Shown piece by piece: positions 36,725 through 46,303 of a stretch of DNA of 64,000 nucleotides. Below the pieces are notes generated by a model that saw only the letters and a list, made by a program, of their open reading frames with translations, was not told where the DNA came from and did not search any database. The position numbers and the translations under genes are program-made. Position 1 is the first letter of the stretch; every line of letters begins with the position of its first letter. Source of the DNA: JACKBK01 sp963707275 (GTDB lineage: Bacteria; Chloroflexota; Anaerolineae; JAAEKA01); assembly GCA_963707275.1 (NCBI GenBank), contig CAVPPH010000004.1, positions 372,001 through 436,000 on the forward strand. The letters are read 5' to 3'.

Positions 36725-37918
36725 ATGCAAGACGAACCACAGCTTTCCCCTGATCTGCGTCCGATCCGTCACTGTCCGCACTGTGGCGAGCGGGTCGCGC
36801 AGCGCGCCGAGACCTGTTTCATGTGCGGCAACAGCCTGGTTCCTGCCAAGAAGCGACGCTTGACGCTGCCGGTCAGCGACCTGCTGCTGGTCGGCGTGGT
36901 GCTGATCATCGCATTCCTGTGGTGGACCCGCAGCAGCAACCCGGCAGACGAAAACCCCGGCGATGTTGCCGCCACGGCGACCGTTCCGCCTGCCGCCGCG
37001 GCTGTCGACGCCGAACCCAATGGCACGCTGGCTCCGACTGCCGAACTGACCGTCACGGCTGAGCTCAGCGGTACCACGGCGCTGACCTCCACGGTTGACA
37101 CCACACCCACAGCGTCGCCGACTCCCGTCATCTACACGATCGTCAGCGGCGACACGGTGGAAAAGATCGCCGACGCGTTCGGTGTTACGGTCAAGGATCT
37201 GATGGCCGCCAACGGGATGTCCAGTGACCTGATCCGCGTCGACCAGAAGCTGACCATACCGTCGGGGCCGGTGGAGCTTGGCCCTGACGGCAAGCCGCTT
37301 CCTACAGTGACACCGACGCCGAAGAACGCCATCTACCTGGTGGTCGTGCGCGCCGGCGACACCATCGACTTGATCGCCAAGCGGCTGGGCAGCTCGGTGG
37401 AGGCTGTCGTGCGCGCCAACGAACAGCTCGAATCGGCCGACACCATCATCCGGCCCGGCGACCAGTTGATCGTCCCGGTTGGCACGGTGACCGGCACCCT
37501 CTCGCTCCAGTTCTCCGCGCCGCCAACTGCGACCTCCGTGCCGACGCCGACGCCGACGCCCGGCCCGCGTTGGCCCGCCCCCTTGCCGCTGTCGCCAGCG
37601 GACGAGGAACGTATCGTCGGCGGCAGCGTGCTGTTGCAGTGGCTGTCTGTCGGCACGTTGGATCCCAATGAGGTCTACTTTGTGCGGGTCGTTCCCGATG
37701 CGCCGACGCAGGAGCAACTGGCTGAGGTAACGACCGGCACCAGCTTCCGCGTGCCTGAGGAGTGGCTGCAACGGCTGGCGCGGCGCACCGACAGCTACAC
37801 CTGGAGCGTGCAGGTGGCGCGCGACGTTCGCTCGGTGGGACAAACCGCGACCTTTGTGGCTGTCAGCCCGGCTAGCCCGCTGCGCACCTTCATCTGGAAG
37901 GCCGGCGCACAGGAATAG
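36725..37918 (+). CDS. Zinc-ribbon, single-TM protein with two LysM domains
   Basis: 397 residues from ATG 36725. Cys17, Cys20, Cys31 and Cys34 (CPHC, CFMC) form an N-terminal zinc ribbon, which is cytoplasmic by position. A membrane helix follows (LLLVGVVLIIAFLWW), then a Thr/Pro/Ala linker, and two LysM domains (YTIVSGDTVEKIADAFGVTV and YLVVVRAGDTIDLIAKRLGS) that should bind peptidoglycan N-acetylglucosamine. The C-terminal 110 residues are a beta domain (VLLQWLSVGTLDPNEVYFVR). It may link an internal signal or anchor to the wall. It ends 20 bases before the convergent MscS gene. Confidence 0.85.
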   Translation: MQDEPQLSPDLRPIRHCPHCGERVAQRAETCFMCGNSLVPAKKRRLTLPVSDLLLVGVVLIIAFLWWTRSSNPADENPGDVAATATVPPAAAAVDAEPNGTLAPTAELTVTAELSGTTALTSTVDTTPTASPTPVIYTIVSGDTVEKIADAFGVTVKDLMAANGMSSDLIRVDQKLTIPSGPVELGPDGKPLPTVTPTPKNAIYLVVVRAGDTIDLIAKRLGSSVEAVVRANEQLESADTIIRPGDQLIVPVGTVTGTLSLQFSAPPTATSVPTPTPTPGPRWPAPLPLSPADEERIVGGSVLLQWLSVGTLDPNEVYFVRVVPDAPTQEQLAEVTTGTSFRVPEEWLQRLARRTDSYTWSVQVARDVRSVGQTATFVAVSPASPLRTFIWKAGAQE

Positions 37919-37938
37919 CGGCACAACACAGCGGCGCG

Positions 37939-38775
37939 CTAGCTGTTGCTGCCGCTCTGCGTCATCACCATCGTTCGAACGGGGAACGGGATGTCGATGC
38001 TCTCGCGCTCGAAGGCAATCTTGACGGCCTTGACGCCTTGATCCTGCGCGACTCCAAACTGGGTGACATCGGTGCTTATCCAGTAAAAGAGGGTGAAATC
38101 GATGGAACTGTCGCCGAAGTTGTCGAAAACCACCGAGGGAGCCTGGTCGCCACCCAGCACATCGGGCAGGGTACTGATCGCTTCCAGCGCGACACGGGTC
38201 GCCTTGTCCAGGTCTGTGGTGTAGGAAACACCGACGCGCAGCGCCAGCCGGCGCACGCTGGCCTTGGTGAAGTTGGTGATGGGGCTGGTGTAAACTTCCG
38301 CGTTGGGGACCAACACCTGCAAGCCGTCAAAGGTACGCAACTCTGTCGCACGGATGGAGACATCTGTGACCTTGCCGGTAAAGCCGGCAACCGAGATGAC
38401 GTCGTCGATGTTGAAGGGCTGTTGCCAGAGCAGCAGGATGCCGGCCACGAAGTTCTTGGAGATGTCCTGCAGGGCAAAGCCGATGGTAAACGCCAGAATT
38501 CCCAGGGCTGCCACGAAACCGGTCACGTTGAAGTTGACCTGATCCAGCGCCCAGACGATGCCGACACCGATGAGCACCCAGCGGGTCGCGCGGCTCAACA
38601 GCAAGGTCGATTCGATGCGCAGCCCGCGGCGCTGGCTGGCGCGCTGAACAAACTTGGCAGCCAGCGCCGCCACGAACAGCATCACCACAAAGATCACCAC
38701 GGCCGCGATGATGTTAGGGAGGGAAAGCACGGCGTTCTGAAAAGTTGCTGCTAACGCTTCGTTGTCGACTTGCAT
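37939..38775 (-). CDS. Small-conductance mechanosensitive channel (MscS family)
   Basis: 278 residues, with AGGGAG upstream of ATG. Three membrane helices occupy residues 15-115; the third (GFVAALGILAFTIGFALQDI) is the Ala/Gly-rich pore helix of MscS. The beta domain follows (FNIDDVISVAGFTGKVTDVS, VLVPNAEVYTSPITNFTKAS) and then the alpha/beta C-terminal part. It is the minimal MscS layout, close to the length of the E. coli protein. It acts in the cytoplasmic membrane as an osmotic release valve. Confidence 0.93.
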   Translation of the reverse strand: MQVDNEALAATFQNAVLSLPNIIAAVVIFVVMLFVAALAAKFVQRASQRRGLRIESTLLLSRATRWVLIGVGIVWALDQVNFNVTGFVAALGILAFTIGFALQDISKNFVAGILLLWQQPFNIDDVISVAGFTGKVTDVSIRATELRTFDGLQVLVPNAEVYTSPITNFTKASVRRLALRVGVSYTTDLDKATRVALEAISTLPDVLGGDQAPSVVFDNFGDSSIDFTLFYWISTDVTQFGVAQDQGVKAVKIAFERESIDIPFPVRTMVMTQSGSNS

Positions 38776-38907
38776 GGATGCTCCCTTGTCCTGTCCTGAA
38801 ACTATTGGCTCACCGAGAATTACACGACCTCGAACTGTTCCGGTCTATCTTCGTGAAATTCGCCCAATTTGTGGCCGAATCCGTTGTAAGCAAAGTAACC
38901 AGGAATA

Positions 38908-38981
38908 TCATTGCGAGGGTTGCCGAAGCAATCTCTCACATGGCGCAAGCGGGCTTGCTTCGCCGCCGCATCTCGCAATGA
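38908..38981. repeat. Dispersed palindromic repeat (TCATTGCGAG type)
   Basis: TCATTGCGAG (38908-38917) and CTCGCAATGA (38972-38981) are perfect inverted arms. The inside contains GCCGAAGCAATCTC and GCTTGCTTCGCCGCCGC, typical of a REP/MITE-like element common in many bacterial intergenic regions. The rest of the 266-base gap 38776-39041 shows no gene. Confidence 0.65.
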
Positions 38982-39041
38982 GTCAGGGGAACTTTGTTCA
39001 CGATGTAGTGTATCTGTTTGGACCACGCAGGCCGGCTGGAA

Positions 39042-39582
39042 TCAGGCTACTTCCGGCACAAAGACCAGGCTCGGTTCCCACGACCCGCTGTCCGGCGCGC
39101 GGCTGACCTGCCAGACACCCGCGGGCGGCACGGGATTGCGGTGGTCGTAGATGCGCTGCTTTTCAATCGCCTTGTCGCTCATCCCCAGCCGGCGCAGCAG
39201 TTCCATGATTGGCCCGCCATGAGTCAGCAGCAGGGCGGCTTCGTGGCCGTTGTGTGCGGTCGTTTCCCACGTTTCGCTGAAGATGCGCCACATGCGGCGC
39301 CCCAGCGCGTCGCTGCTTTCATCGGGCTGCCACTCTGTCAGATGTGTCGTCGACTTCGACCGGCAAACCCAGCGCGGCGCCGACGATCTGCGCCGTGTGC
39401 TGGCACCGTTCCAGCGGGCTGCTGGCGATGGTACTGACGCCGGCCGGCCGCAGAAACGCGCCCAGCGCGGCCGCTTCCAGCCGTCCCTGCGGCGTCAGCG
39501 GCGGGCCGGGCGGGATGTGGTAAGGAATGTCTTTGCGGTTCCAGTCGGGGGACGCGTGACGTGCCAGATAGATAGTTTGCAT
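39042..39582 (-). CDS. Histidine phosphatase family protein, one indel
   Basis: The N-terminus MQTIYLARHASPDWNRKD carries the RH(A/G) motif whose His is phosphorylated in this superfamily (phosphoglycerate-mutase-like). TIASSPLERCQHTAQIVGAA is the second conserved block, and ALLLTHGGPI provides the second catalytic His. One extra base near 39340 breaks the frame after VEVDDT; the other frame reads LTEWQPDESSDALGRRM and continues to the end. It is small (about 180 residues), as in SixA/GpmB-like phosphatases. The substrate is unknown. Its promoter places transcription start at the ATG. Confidence 0.8.
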
Positions 39583-39588
39583 ACGGCG

Positions 39589-39618
39589 ATTCTAGGCGGA
39601 GGCGGACGGCTTTGTCAA
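39589..39618 (-). promoter_or_regulatory. Promoter of the histidine phosphatase gene, leaderless geometry
   Basis: On the minus strand TTGACA (39618-39613) and TAGAAT (39594-39589) are 18 bases apart. Six bases separate the -10 from ATG 39582, so no 5' leader is expected. Confidence 0.6.
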
Positions 39619-39688
39619 ACTGCCCAGGCGCGCAGTGCGGGAGCGTGACCCACGCCCCCGCACGATGTCGCCAACAGCGCTGCCGGGA

Positions 39689-40944
39689 TCAACTCACCAG
39701 GCGCGCGAACTTGCGTTTTCCCACCTGCAACACCCGTTCCTCGTCCGACGGTTCCAGCTCCAGCCGCAAATCCGACACCGCCTCGCCGTCCAGCTTGACG
39801 CCGCCTTGCTGGATCAGCCGGCGCGCCTCGCTGTTGCTGGCGGCCATGCCCAGCTCGACCAGCAGCGCGATCAGCCCTACCGGCTCCGTCAGTCGCACCT
39901 CTGGCATGTCGTCGGGCAGCTCGCGCTGCTGGAAGACCGTGACGAAGTGCTCCTCGGCGGCGCGCGCAGCCTCGTCGCTGTGGAAGATGCTGACGATCTC
40001 CCTGGCCAGTTCCATCTTGATGTCGCGCGGGTGGCGGCTGCCGTCGGCCAGCGCAGCTTCGATCGCCGCCACCTGCGCCGGCAGGTAGCGGGTCGCCAGC
40101 TTGAAGTAGATCGGCATCGCGTGGTCGGGGATCGACATCACCTTGCCGTACATGTCGTTGGGCTTCGTCCATGATGCCGATCGTGTTGCCGGTGCTCTTG
40201 CTCATGCGCACCTCGCCGTCGGTGCCGGGCAGGATGTCGACCAGGATCGCGATCTGCGGTCGCTGGCCCATCGCCGTCTGCAGCTTGCGCCCGGCGACCA
40301 GGATGTTGAAAAGCTGGTCGGTGCCGCCGATCTGCACGTCGGTCTCCTGCGCCACCGCGTCGTAGGCCTGCATCAGCGCGTAGAAGGTCTCGTGCAGGAA
40401 GATCGGCTCGCCCTTTTCGACCCGCAGGGCGAAGTTCTCGCGCGTCAGGAACTGCTGCACCGTGAAGTTCTGCGCGATGCGGATCAGGTCCACCAGGCTC
40501 AGCCCGGCCAGCCACTCGCCGTTGTGGCGGATGATCGTCTTGTCGCGGTCGAGGATCTTGAACGCCTGGTCGGCGTAGGTGCTGCGGCGTTGGCCTCGAC
40601 CTCCTCCTGCGTCATCAGCGGGCCGGGTCTTGTTCTTGTCGCTGGGATCGCCCACCAGGCTGGTGTAGGAGCCGATCAGGAACGTCACCTCGTGGCCCAG
40701 GTCCTGGAACTGGCGCAGCTTGCGCATGGTGATGGTGTGGCCGAGGTGCAGGTCGGGCTTGGTCGGGTCGTAGCCGCAGTAGACGCGCAGCGGGCGGCCC
40801 GTCGCGCTGCGCCTCGCTCAGCCGCGCGCGCAGCTCGGCGGCCATCTGGCGCTTGGTCTCGTCGTCGCCGTAGCTGGTGCCCTGCATCAGGATGGCGACC
40901 TGTTCGTCGATGGGCATCTGGGATGGATCGGTGGCGGTGGTCAT
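39689..40944 (-). CDS. tyrS: Tyrosyl-tRNA synthetase, frameshifted by indels
   Basis: About 418 residues when joined, the normal TyrRS length. The class I signature is HLGH (DLHLGHTITMRKLRQF) and the second is MSKS (EVRMSKSTGN). IGSYTSLVGDPSDKNKTRP, YALMQAYDAVAQ and VQIGGTDQLFNIL are standard TyrRS blocks. An S4 RNA-binding domain ends the protein (SNSEARRLIQQGGVKLDGEA). Extra bases near 40795, 40627 and 40150 and a missing one near 40605 split it. As TyrRS is normally single-copy and essential, these are most likely errors in the sequence. It charges tRNA-Tyr in the cytoplasm. Control: see the attenuator at 40972-41115. Confidence 0.9.
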
Positions 40945-40971
40945 GGTTGTAAGCCTCTGTCAGTTGTCATA

Positions 40972-41001
40972 AGAAAAAGCGTGGCCAGGCGCGCCACGCT
41001 T
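40972..41001 (-). terminator. Intrinsic terminator in the tyrS leader (attenuator)
   Basis: On the minus strand AAGCGTGGC (41001-40993) pairs with GCCACGCTT (40985-40977), followed by TTTCTT. It lies 28 bases before the tyrS ATG, inside the leader. TGGCGCGC (40996-40989) in its 5' arm and loop is the exact complement of GCGCGCCA (41040-41033), so an antiterminator can form instead. Confidence 0.8.
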
Positions 41002-41040
41002 CGGGAATGCGGTCGAAATGGGAAAAGGTGTCTGGCGCGC

Positions 41041-41115
41041 TCAACAAGTCCGGGCAGGGGCGTAGTCGCCCCCGGAGTACGAGTAAGTAGACAGGCTGGC
41101 ACGTGCTGAGTTCAT
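41041..41115 (-). CDS. Candidate Tyr-rich leader peptide of tyrS
   Basis: A 24-codon frame starts at ATG 41115 and stops at TGA 41043-41041. Its middle reads STYSYSGGDY, with three Tyr codons (all UAC) at residues 11, 13 and 18. The ATG lies nine bases after the -10 element, so translation would begin at the 5' end of the RNA without a ribosome binding site. The stop codon touches the antiterminator arm GCGCGCCA (41040-41033). A ribosome that finishes the frame would cover that arm and let the terminator form. One stalled at the Tyr codons, six or more codons upstream, would leave it free. The reading frame is too short to be supported by coding statistics; the support is the arrangement. Confidence 0.65.
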   Translation of the reverse strand: MNSARASLSTYSYSGGDYAPARTC

Positions 41116-41124
41116 GGTGGCGGG

Positions 41125-41153
41125 ATGATAACACGGGGCAGCGGGTGTGTCAA
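41125..41153 (-). promoter_or_regulatory. Promoter of the tyrS attenuator transcript
   Basis: TTGACA (41153-41148), 17-base spacer, TATCAT (41130-41125). The predicted start is about base 41118, two or three bases before the ATG of the leader frame. The RHS fragment on the other strand begins right behind this promoter. Confidence 0.8.
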
Positions 41154-41164
41154 ATCACTTGGCG

Positions 41165-43363
41165 CTGGACGTGCGTCCGCTGTTTCGAGTACGATGCCCT
41201 CAACCGGCTGTTCGCCAGGCGCCGGGACAGCGCCAACGGGACGCTGCTGGCCGAGTACCAATTCGACGCGACCGGCCAGAAGGGCATGCTCTCGTACAGC
41301 AAGGCATACACCGCCGAAGGCGTGGTTGAGATCAGCAACGTAACCTATGACGTCCGCGGACGTCTAACACAACAGAACTGGATTGTTCCTGGAACAGGCG
41401 GCGGCGCCTTCCGCCTGGGCCACACTTACAACGCGGCCGACCAGCCGGCGACGCTGCGCTACCCCGGTGGAACAGCCGGCCAGCAGGGCGAGCTGGTGAC
41501 CACCGGCTACAACGCGCTGGGCCAGGTGAACTCGGTGAGCGGCAGCGGCGTGTCATATGTGTCCAGCACCACCTACAACGCCCGCGGCCAGGTGACCGAG
41601 CAGCGGCTGGACACCGGCAGCAACGGATTGACCCGGCAATACGAATATGATGCCAACACCATGCGGCTAACGACGCTGCGGGCCGGCGTGGCCAGCCCGT
41701 ACACGAACTTGCAAAATCTGAGCTACACCTACGACGCGGTGGGCAACGTCACGAGCATCGTGGACGGCGTCAACAGTTCACAACGCCAGTGCTTCGGCTA
41801 CGACGCCCTGGACCGGCTGACCAATGCCTTCACCGGCAACAGCGACTGCACTGCCTACACCACCGGCGGCACAGGACCGTACAACCACACCTACGTCTAC
41901 GATGCAATCGGCAACCTGACCAGCTACGCGGGCACTTCGTACACCTACGGCGATGCAACCCACAAGCACGCCGTGACCGCGGCATACGGCAACACGTACG
42001 GCTACGACGGCAATGGCAACCAGACCAGCAGGACCATCGGCGGTGTCGCCTACACCTTCGTCTTCGACTACGAAAACCGCCTGACCGAGGTGAAGCAGGG
42101 AACGACCAGCCTGGCGACCTTCCTCTACGACGCCGACGGCAACCGGGTCAAGGGAACTGTAGCGGTGGAACCACGACGTCTATATCGCCGGCATCTACGA
42201 GCGGCAGGGAGCAGCCTACACCAGCTACTACGAAGGCGGCGGACTGCGGCGCAGTGGCTACACGACCAACAACGGCGTGTTTTACATGCTGAGTGACCAT
42301 CTCAAGAGCACGTCGGCGCTGGTCGCCAGAAATGGCGTGTTGAACGTCAAGTATTTCTACTATCCGTACGGCGCGCGGCGCGGTGTGCCGTTCAACACGA
42401 TCACGGCCAAGCACTTCACGGGCCAGTACCATGAGACCGTGCTGACCGGGTGGTGAGGGATTGAGCTACTATGGCGCTCGCTGGTATGATCCCAAGCTAG
42501 GACGATTTCTGTCAGCGGACACCATCGTGCCGAATGCGAGGAACCCGCAAGATCTGAACCGGCTTCGCCTATGTGCGGAATAATCCGCTGCGTTACGTCG
42601 ATCCCAGTGGCCACATCTTGTGCGATGGCGCGACCAGTTGCGCCCAGGGCGGCTCAGCGCAGCCAGGTAGCGGTGCTGCCAAGAAACCCGCCGGCACCAC
42701 CTCCACCTCCAAACCCAAACCCGAATACATACCAAAAGACGTACGGTAACGATGTGAAACCGTCGCGACTTCCATCTATCACGCAAGAACCGCAATATCA
42801 GACGGTGCGCGTTGCCATGGCTAACATGGTGTGGTTTGAAGAGGGGAGCGACGGAGGATCAGACCAATCCATGACGGCCGCGGCATATGTGGTGAGGAAA
42901 TTGCGCGGAAGGCAATCTTGACAGAATATTATCACTACTGGTTCCAAACGGGGAGTTCCAAGGCTACCAAGGGGCATTTCGGCCAGATGCCGTGTCGGGT
43001 GCAATGTGGATGAAAATCCTAGGAATAGTCGATAGCGTTCTCATCGGTACAGTACAGGACCCTACTGGCGGTGCTGAATACTTTGGCAATGTGTTCGATG
43101 AGACTGAGGCTCTCGATTACCAGGTCGCGTTAGCTCACTGGGTAAGCACACAAAACCCAGCATACAGTGGTCTTGATTTCAACGACGAATTGGATAGACA
43201 GCTTTTGTTGTATTATGCAGGGTATGGAGAGATAGCACGTCTTGACCATAAAGTCTTCGTCTTCAACGCTATGGAACCTATCAAGCTTACGCCGGGAGGA
43301 CGTGTCATCTATCCGCCGTTGCAACTTACTCCAAGTGTCAACTGGACATTCGCCAGTAAATGA
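41165..43363 (+). pseudogene. 5'-truncated RHS/YD-repeat protein with a variable C-terminal domain, several indels
   Basis: The sequence begins in mid-gene next to the tyrS promoter with FEYDALNRLFARRDSAN. YD repeats follow (YTYDAVGNVTSIVDG, YGYDGNGNQTSRTIGG, FDYENRLTEVKQGTT). The RHS core is near 42180-42600: YIAGIYERQGAAYTSYYEGG, SDHLKSTSALVARNG, and RFLSADTIVPNARNPQDLNR leading to NPLRYVDPSG. After the core comes an unrelated tip of about 250 residues (VRVAMANMVWFEEGSDGG, QSMTAAAYVVRN, VPNGEFQGYQGAF) at lower GC, ending TGA 43363. The tip loosely resembles SleB-type cell-wall hydrolases. Indels near 42170, 42450, 42560, 42680 and 42905 break it. Without an N-terminus it is probably an inactive or donor copy. 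Confidence 0.75.
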
Positions 43364-43372
43364 GGTCTGGAA

Positions 43373-44731
43373 ATGAACATTCATCGCTTGTATCCATTTC
43401 TCTTAATCGCATCGTTGCTGCTCACGGCTTGTGTGTCACAGCCACCGTTATCAGTACCGGTTGCAGCGCAACCACCAACCGCGGAAAGTCACATTGTGGT
43501 TGCGACGACGTTGTACGGAGGCCAAGATACAGCTTCGGCCACGCGAAAAATTGAGGTAGCCACTGACTTATCACTCACGCCGTCCCCCGAAATATCAGCC
43601 AATTCGTGGTCTCGAGAATTGAGCACTCCGTCTCTAGATACGGCTTTGCCAACCCATGGGGATGGTTCCAGTGGAGCAACAGAGATACCAGATACCACAC
43701 TCAATGACAACCCAAATCTGTTGGATTATTGCCACATCCAGTCTAGGCCAACACTGGCAGAAGCAACAGACACCGATCTACTTTCGAGAATCAGATAATA
43801 CCGCAGGGCACGGGTGGTATCGCACCGACGACCTCTTTAGTACTGCAGAACCGATTGCACCTTGGGGCATCCTATCTCGCGACCTGAAGTACCTAGTGAC
43901 CTTTGATTGCGACGGAATAGGAAGCATCTGCTTGGCTTCCCCTCCGACAGAGGAACCGAAGGTCTTGGCGACACGATATGACCTAAGTTATGATCCGCGA
44001 AAGTCGAAACTCCCCCATTTCAGAGAGCATTCTGGCTAGACGACAACAATCGCTTGGTGTTTAGCGCCTCCACATCTTATAGAAACCCGGAGGACGCCAC
44101 AGATTTCACAAGCGACAACAGGCTCTATTTCTTGAATATCGAAACCGGTGGTCTGGAACAAATGACCCAGAATACCGGTTATGATTTTTGGGTCTCACCA
44201 GTAGGTGAATGTGTGGTCGTACGGGATGAGACTGATGGTTCAGTGAATGTAATTGCATTACAGAGGGACGGTGTGAGAAATACAACAGTTCTCCCTGAGA
44301 GCACTGCCGATGCTTTTGGTTGGCGATCAGAAGCTGACTGGTCGCCTAACGGTCAGAAGATAGCTACTTCAGTGGATAATGTCATCCATATCGTAGATCT
44401 TCAAACAGCCACCGTGAAGACCATTGTTCCTTGTGATAACTGTGCCATAACAGGCCTGCGCTGGAGCCCTGACAATGAAAAACTGTTCTTCACCGACATC
44501 CAGAATTTGTATGTTGTCATCCCAGAGACACAATCGATTATGCGGGTGGGCACTTCATGGGGAGTAAGTTCTAGCAATTGGACACACTGGTTGTCTGACG
44601 GAAACAGTTTAGTGACAACAGGAAGTCAATCGTATGGAACCATGCTAATCAAGTTAGCCGATGATGAAAAACTGTCTTCTTATGAACCGCTGATATTGCC
44701 AGATGGAACAAGGAATGAATGTCATCACTGA
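43373..44731 (+). CDS. Lipoprotein with TolB-like propeller; candidate immunity partner of the RHS tip, two indels
   Basis: ATG 43373 starts ten bases after the RHS stop. The signal peptide ends in a lipobox (LLTAC). A Ser/Thr/Pro linker of about 100 residues follows, then a beta-propeller-like part (NRLYFLNIETGGLEQMTQNT, ADWSPNGQKIATSVDNVIHI, LRWSPDNEKLFFTDIQNLYV). One extra base near 43735 and one missing base near 44020 move frame 2 to 3 to 2. GC content is much lower than in flanking genes, indicating acquisition from elsewhere. Immunity genes normally follow RHS toxins at once. A lipoprotein would be in the right place if the toxin attacks the wall. This role is inference. Confidence 0.6.
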
Positions 44732-44888
44732 TTTGTTTTGGGGACCGGACGGGACGTCCAAGGAAAACTTCGATTCGCAGTGAAGTATCGGGGTAGTGCC
44801 AAGGCCATAATTCTGCGAACGGCCGTGTTTCCTGCCTGACGTCCCATAGACAAGAGAAGACGCTCGACACCCCCGCGTGACGGTTATC

Positions 44889-46229
44889 ATCGACTTCGAC
44901 TACGAAAACCGCCTGACCGAGGTGAAGCAAGATACAACGACCCTGGCGACCTTCCTCTACGACGCCGACGGCAACCGGGTCAAAGGAACGGTGAGCGGGA
45001 CCACGACGGTGTACATCGCCGGCATCTACGAGCGGCAGGGCGCGGCCTACACCAGCTACTACGAAGGCGGCGGGCTGCGGCGCAGCGGCTACACGTCCAA
45101 CAACGGCGTGTTCTACATGCTCAGTGACCATCTTAAGAGCACGTCAGCGCTGGTCGCCAGAAATGGCGTGCTCGAACGTCAAGTACTTCTATTACCCGTA
45201 CGGCGCGCGGCGCGGTGTGCCGTTCAACACGATCACGGCCAAGCACTTCACTGGCCAGTATCACGAGACCGTGCTGCCCGGCGGGGAGGGGCTGTCGTTC
45301 TACAACGCGAGGTGGTATGACCCTCAATCTGGACGGTTCCTGTCGGCGGACACCATCGTGCCCAACGCGTCAAATCCGCAGGATCTGAACAGGTTCGCCT
45401 ATGTGCGTAACAACCCGTTGCGTTACGTCGATCCGTCGGGACATTGGCCGTGCGAAGATGCGACCAACTGCAGTGGCGGTCCAGGATCAGGGGGTAGCGG
45501 GAGCGGTGGAGGTAGCAGCGGGGCTGGTGGTAGCAGTGGCGGAAGCGGCAGTGGGTCTGGGAGCAGCAGTGGCGGAAATAGCTCGGGCAGTGGGTCAAAC
45601 GGAGGAAACAGCTCGGTTTCATCTGGAGGCGGGAATAACACATTCGGTGGAACTGTATTGAACCCGTTTCAGTTGAAGCTGGTGAAGGCGTATTCACAAG
45701 TTTACGGCGTGCCATGGCAAATCACAGCAGGACTTCTCGAGTCGGAAATATTGCTGGATACGGAGTTGAAGGATGCGGGCGAGAACCTTGTCATTGGTTT
45801 CTTCCCATTTTTTACGTACTTCAGGCCGAACGGCGCAGGACCCGGCGTCGGCAATGTTCATGTCGTGACCGCCAATTCCGTGTCGGCGTATTTTGCCGAG
45901 CACTATGCCGGCGAAGCAGACATGCAATTGGGTTGGCATTCGCGTCCGACTGGCAGACAGCGTTCAACCTGGTACGCGATGACTTCAATATTCGAACTGT
46001 TGCCGCATATGTTCGCCAGTTAGCGGATTATCGATTCGGTTCCAACGGTGTGCCGTTGAAGACGGATCACTCGGATCTGGCTGATTGGACGATTTCGGAT
46101 GCGGTGGCAATGTGGCACGGATATAGGTATGGCGTTCCAGGTATGAGTCCCCAGAGTGATGGTGTGATAGCAGGTTGGCGAACACTTGCAGGCTTTCAGG
46201 TGCCGGCCATCCTATACTCGGATCTGTAA
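44889..46229 (+). pseudogene. Orphan RHS core and second C-terminal tip, two indels
   Basis: There is no start codon in context: the sequence enters at FDYENRLTEVKQDTT, the same point found in the first copy, and repeats the RHS core (FDYENR to YVDPSG) almost exactly. After GHWPCEDATN a Gly/Ser-rich linker (about 45 residues) leads to a different tip: NPFQLKLVKAYSQVYGVPWQ, ITAGLLESEILLDT, GPGVGNVHVVTANSVSAYFA, NIRTVAAYVRQLADYRFG. The ESE segment and G-x-GNVH-x-x-T recall lysozyme-like lytic transglycosylases. An extra base near 45172 and a missing base near 45938 split it; the end is TAA 46227-46229. It looks like a silent cassette that could recombine with the core upstream. Confidence 0.65.
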
Positions 46230-46303
46230 CTGGCTCTGGAGCAATTCCGAGTGTTGTAGGTGGATTTCGCATCATGGGGCCGTACTTTCTGGAAAGGTGA
46301 GTA

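Noticed and set aside
40945..41115. A T-box riboswitch in the tyrS leader
   Set aside because: The conserved T-box sequence (AGGGTGGNACCGCG) is not found, and the leader is too short for stem I plus antiterminator. The leader-peptide model explains the parts better.
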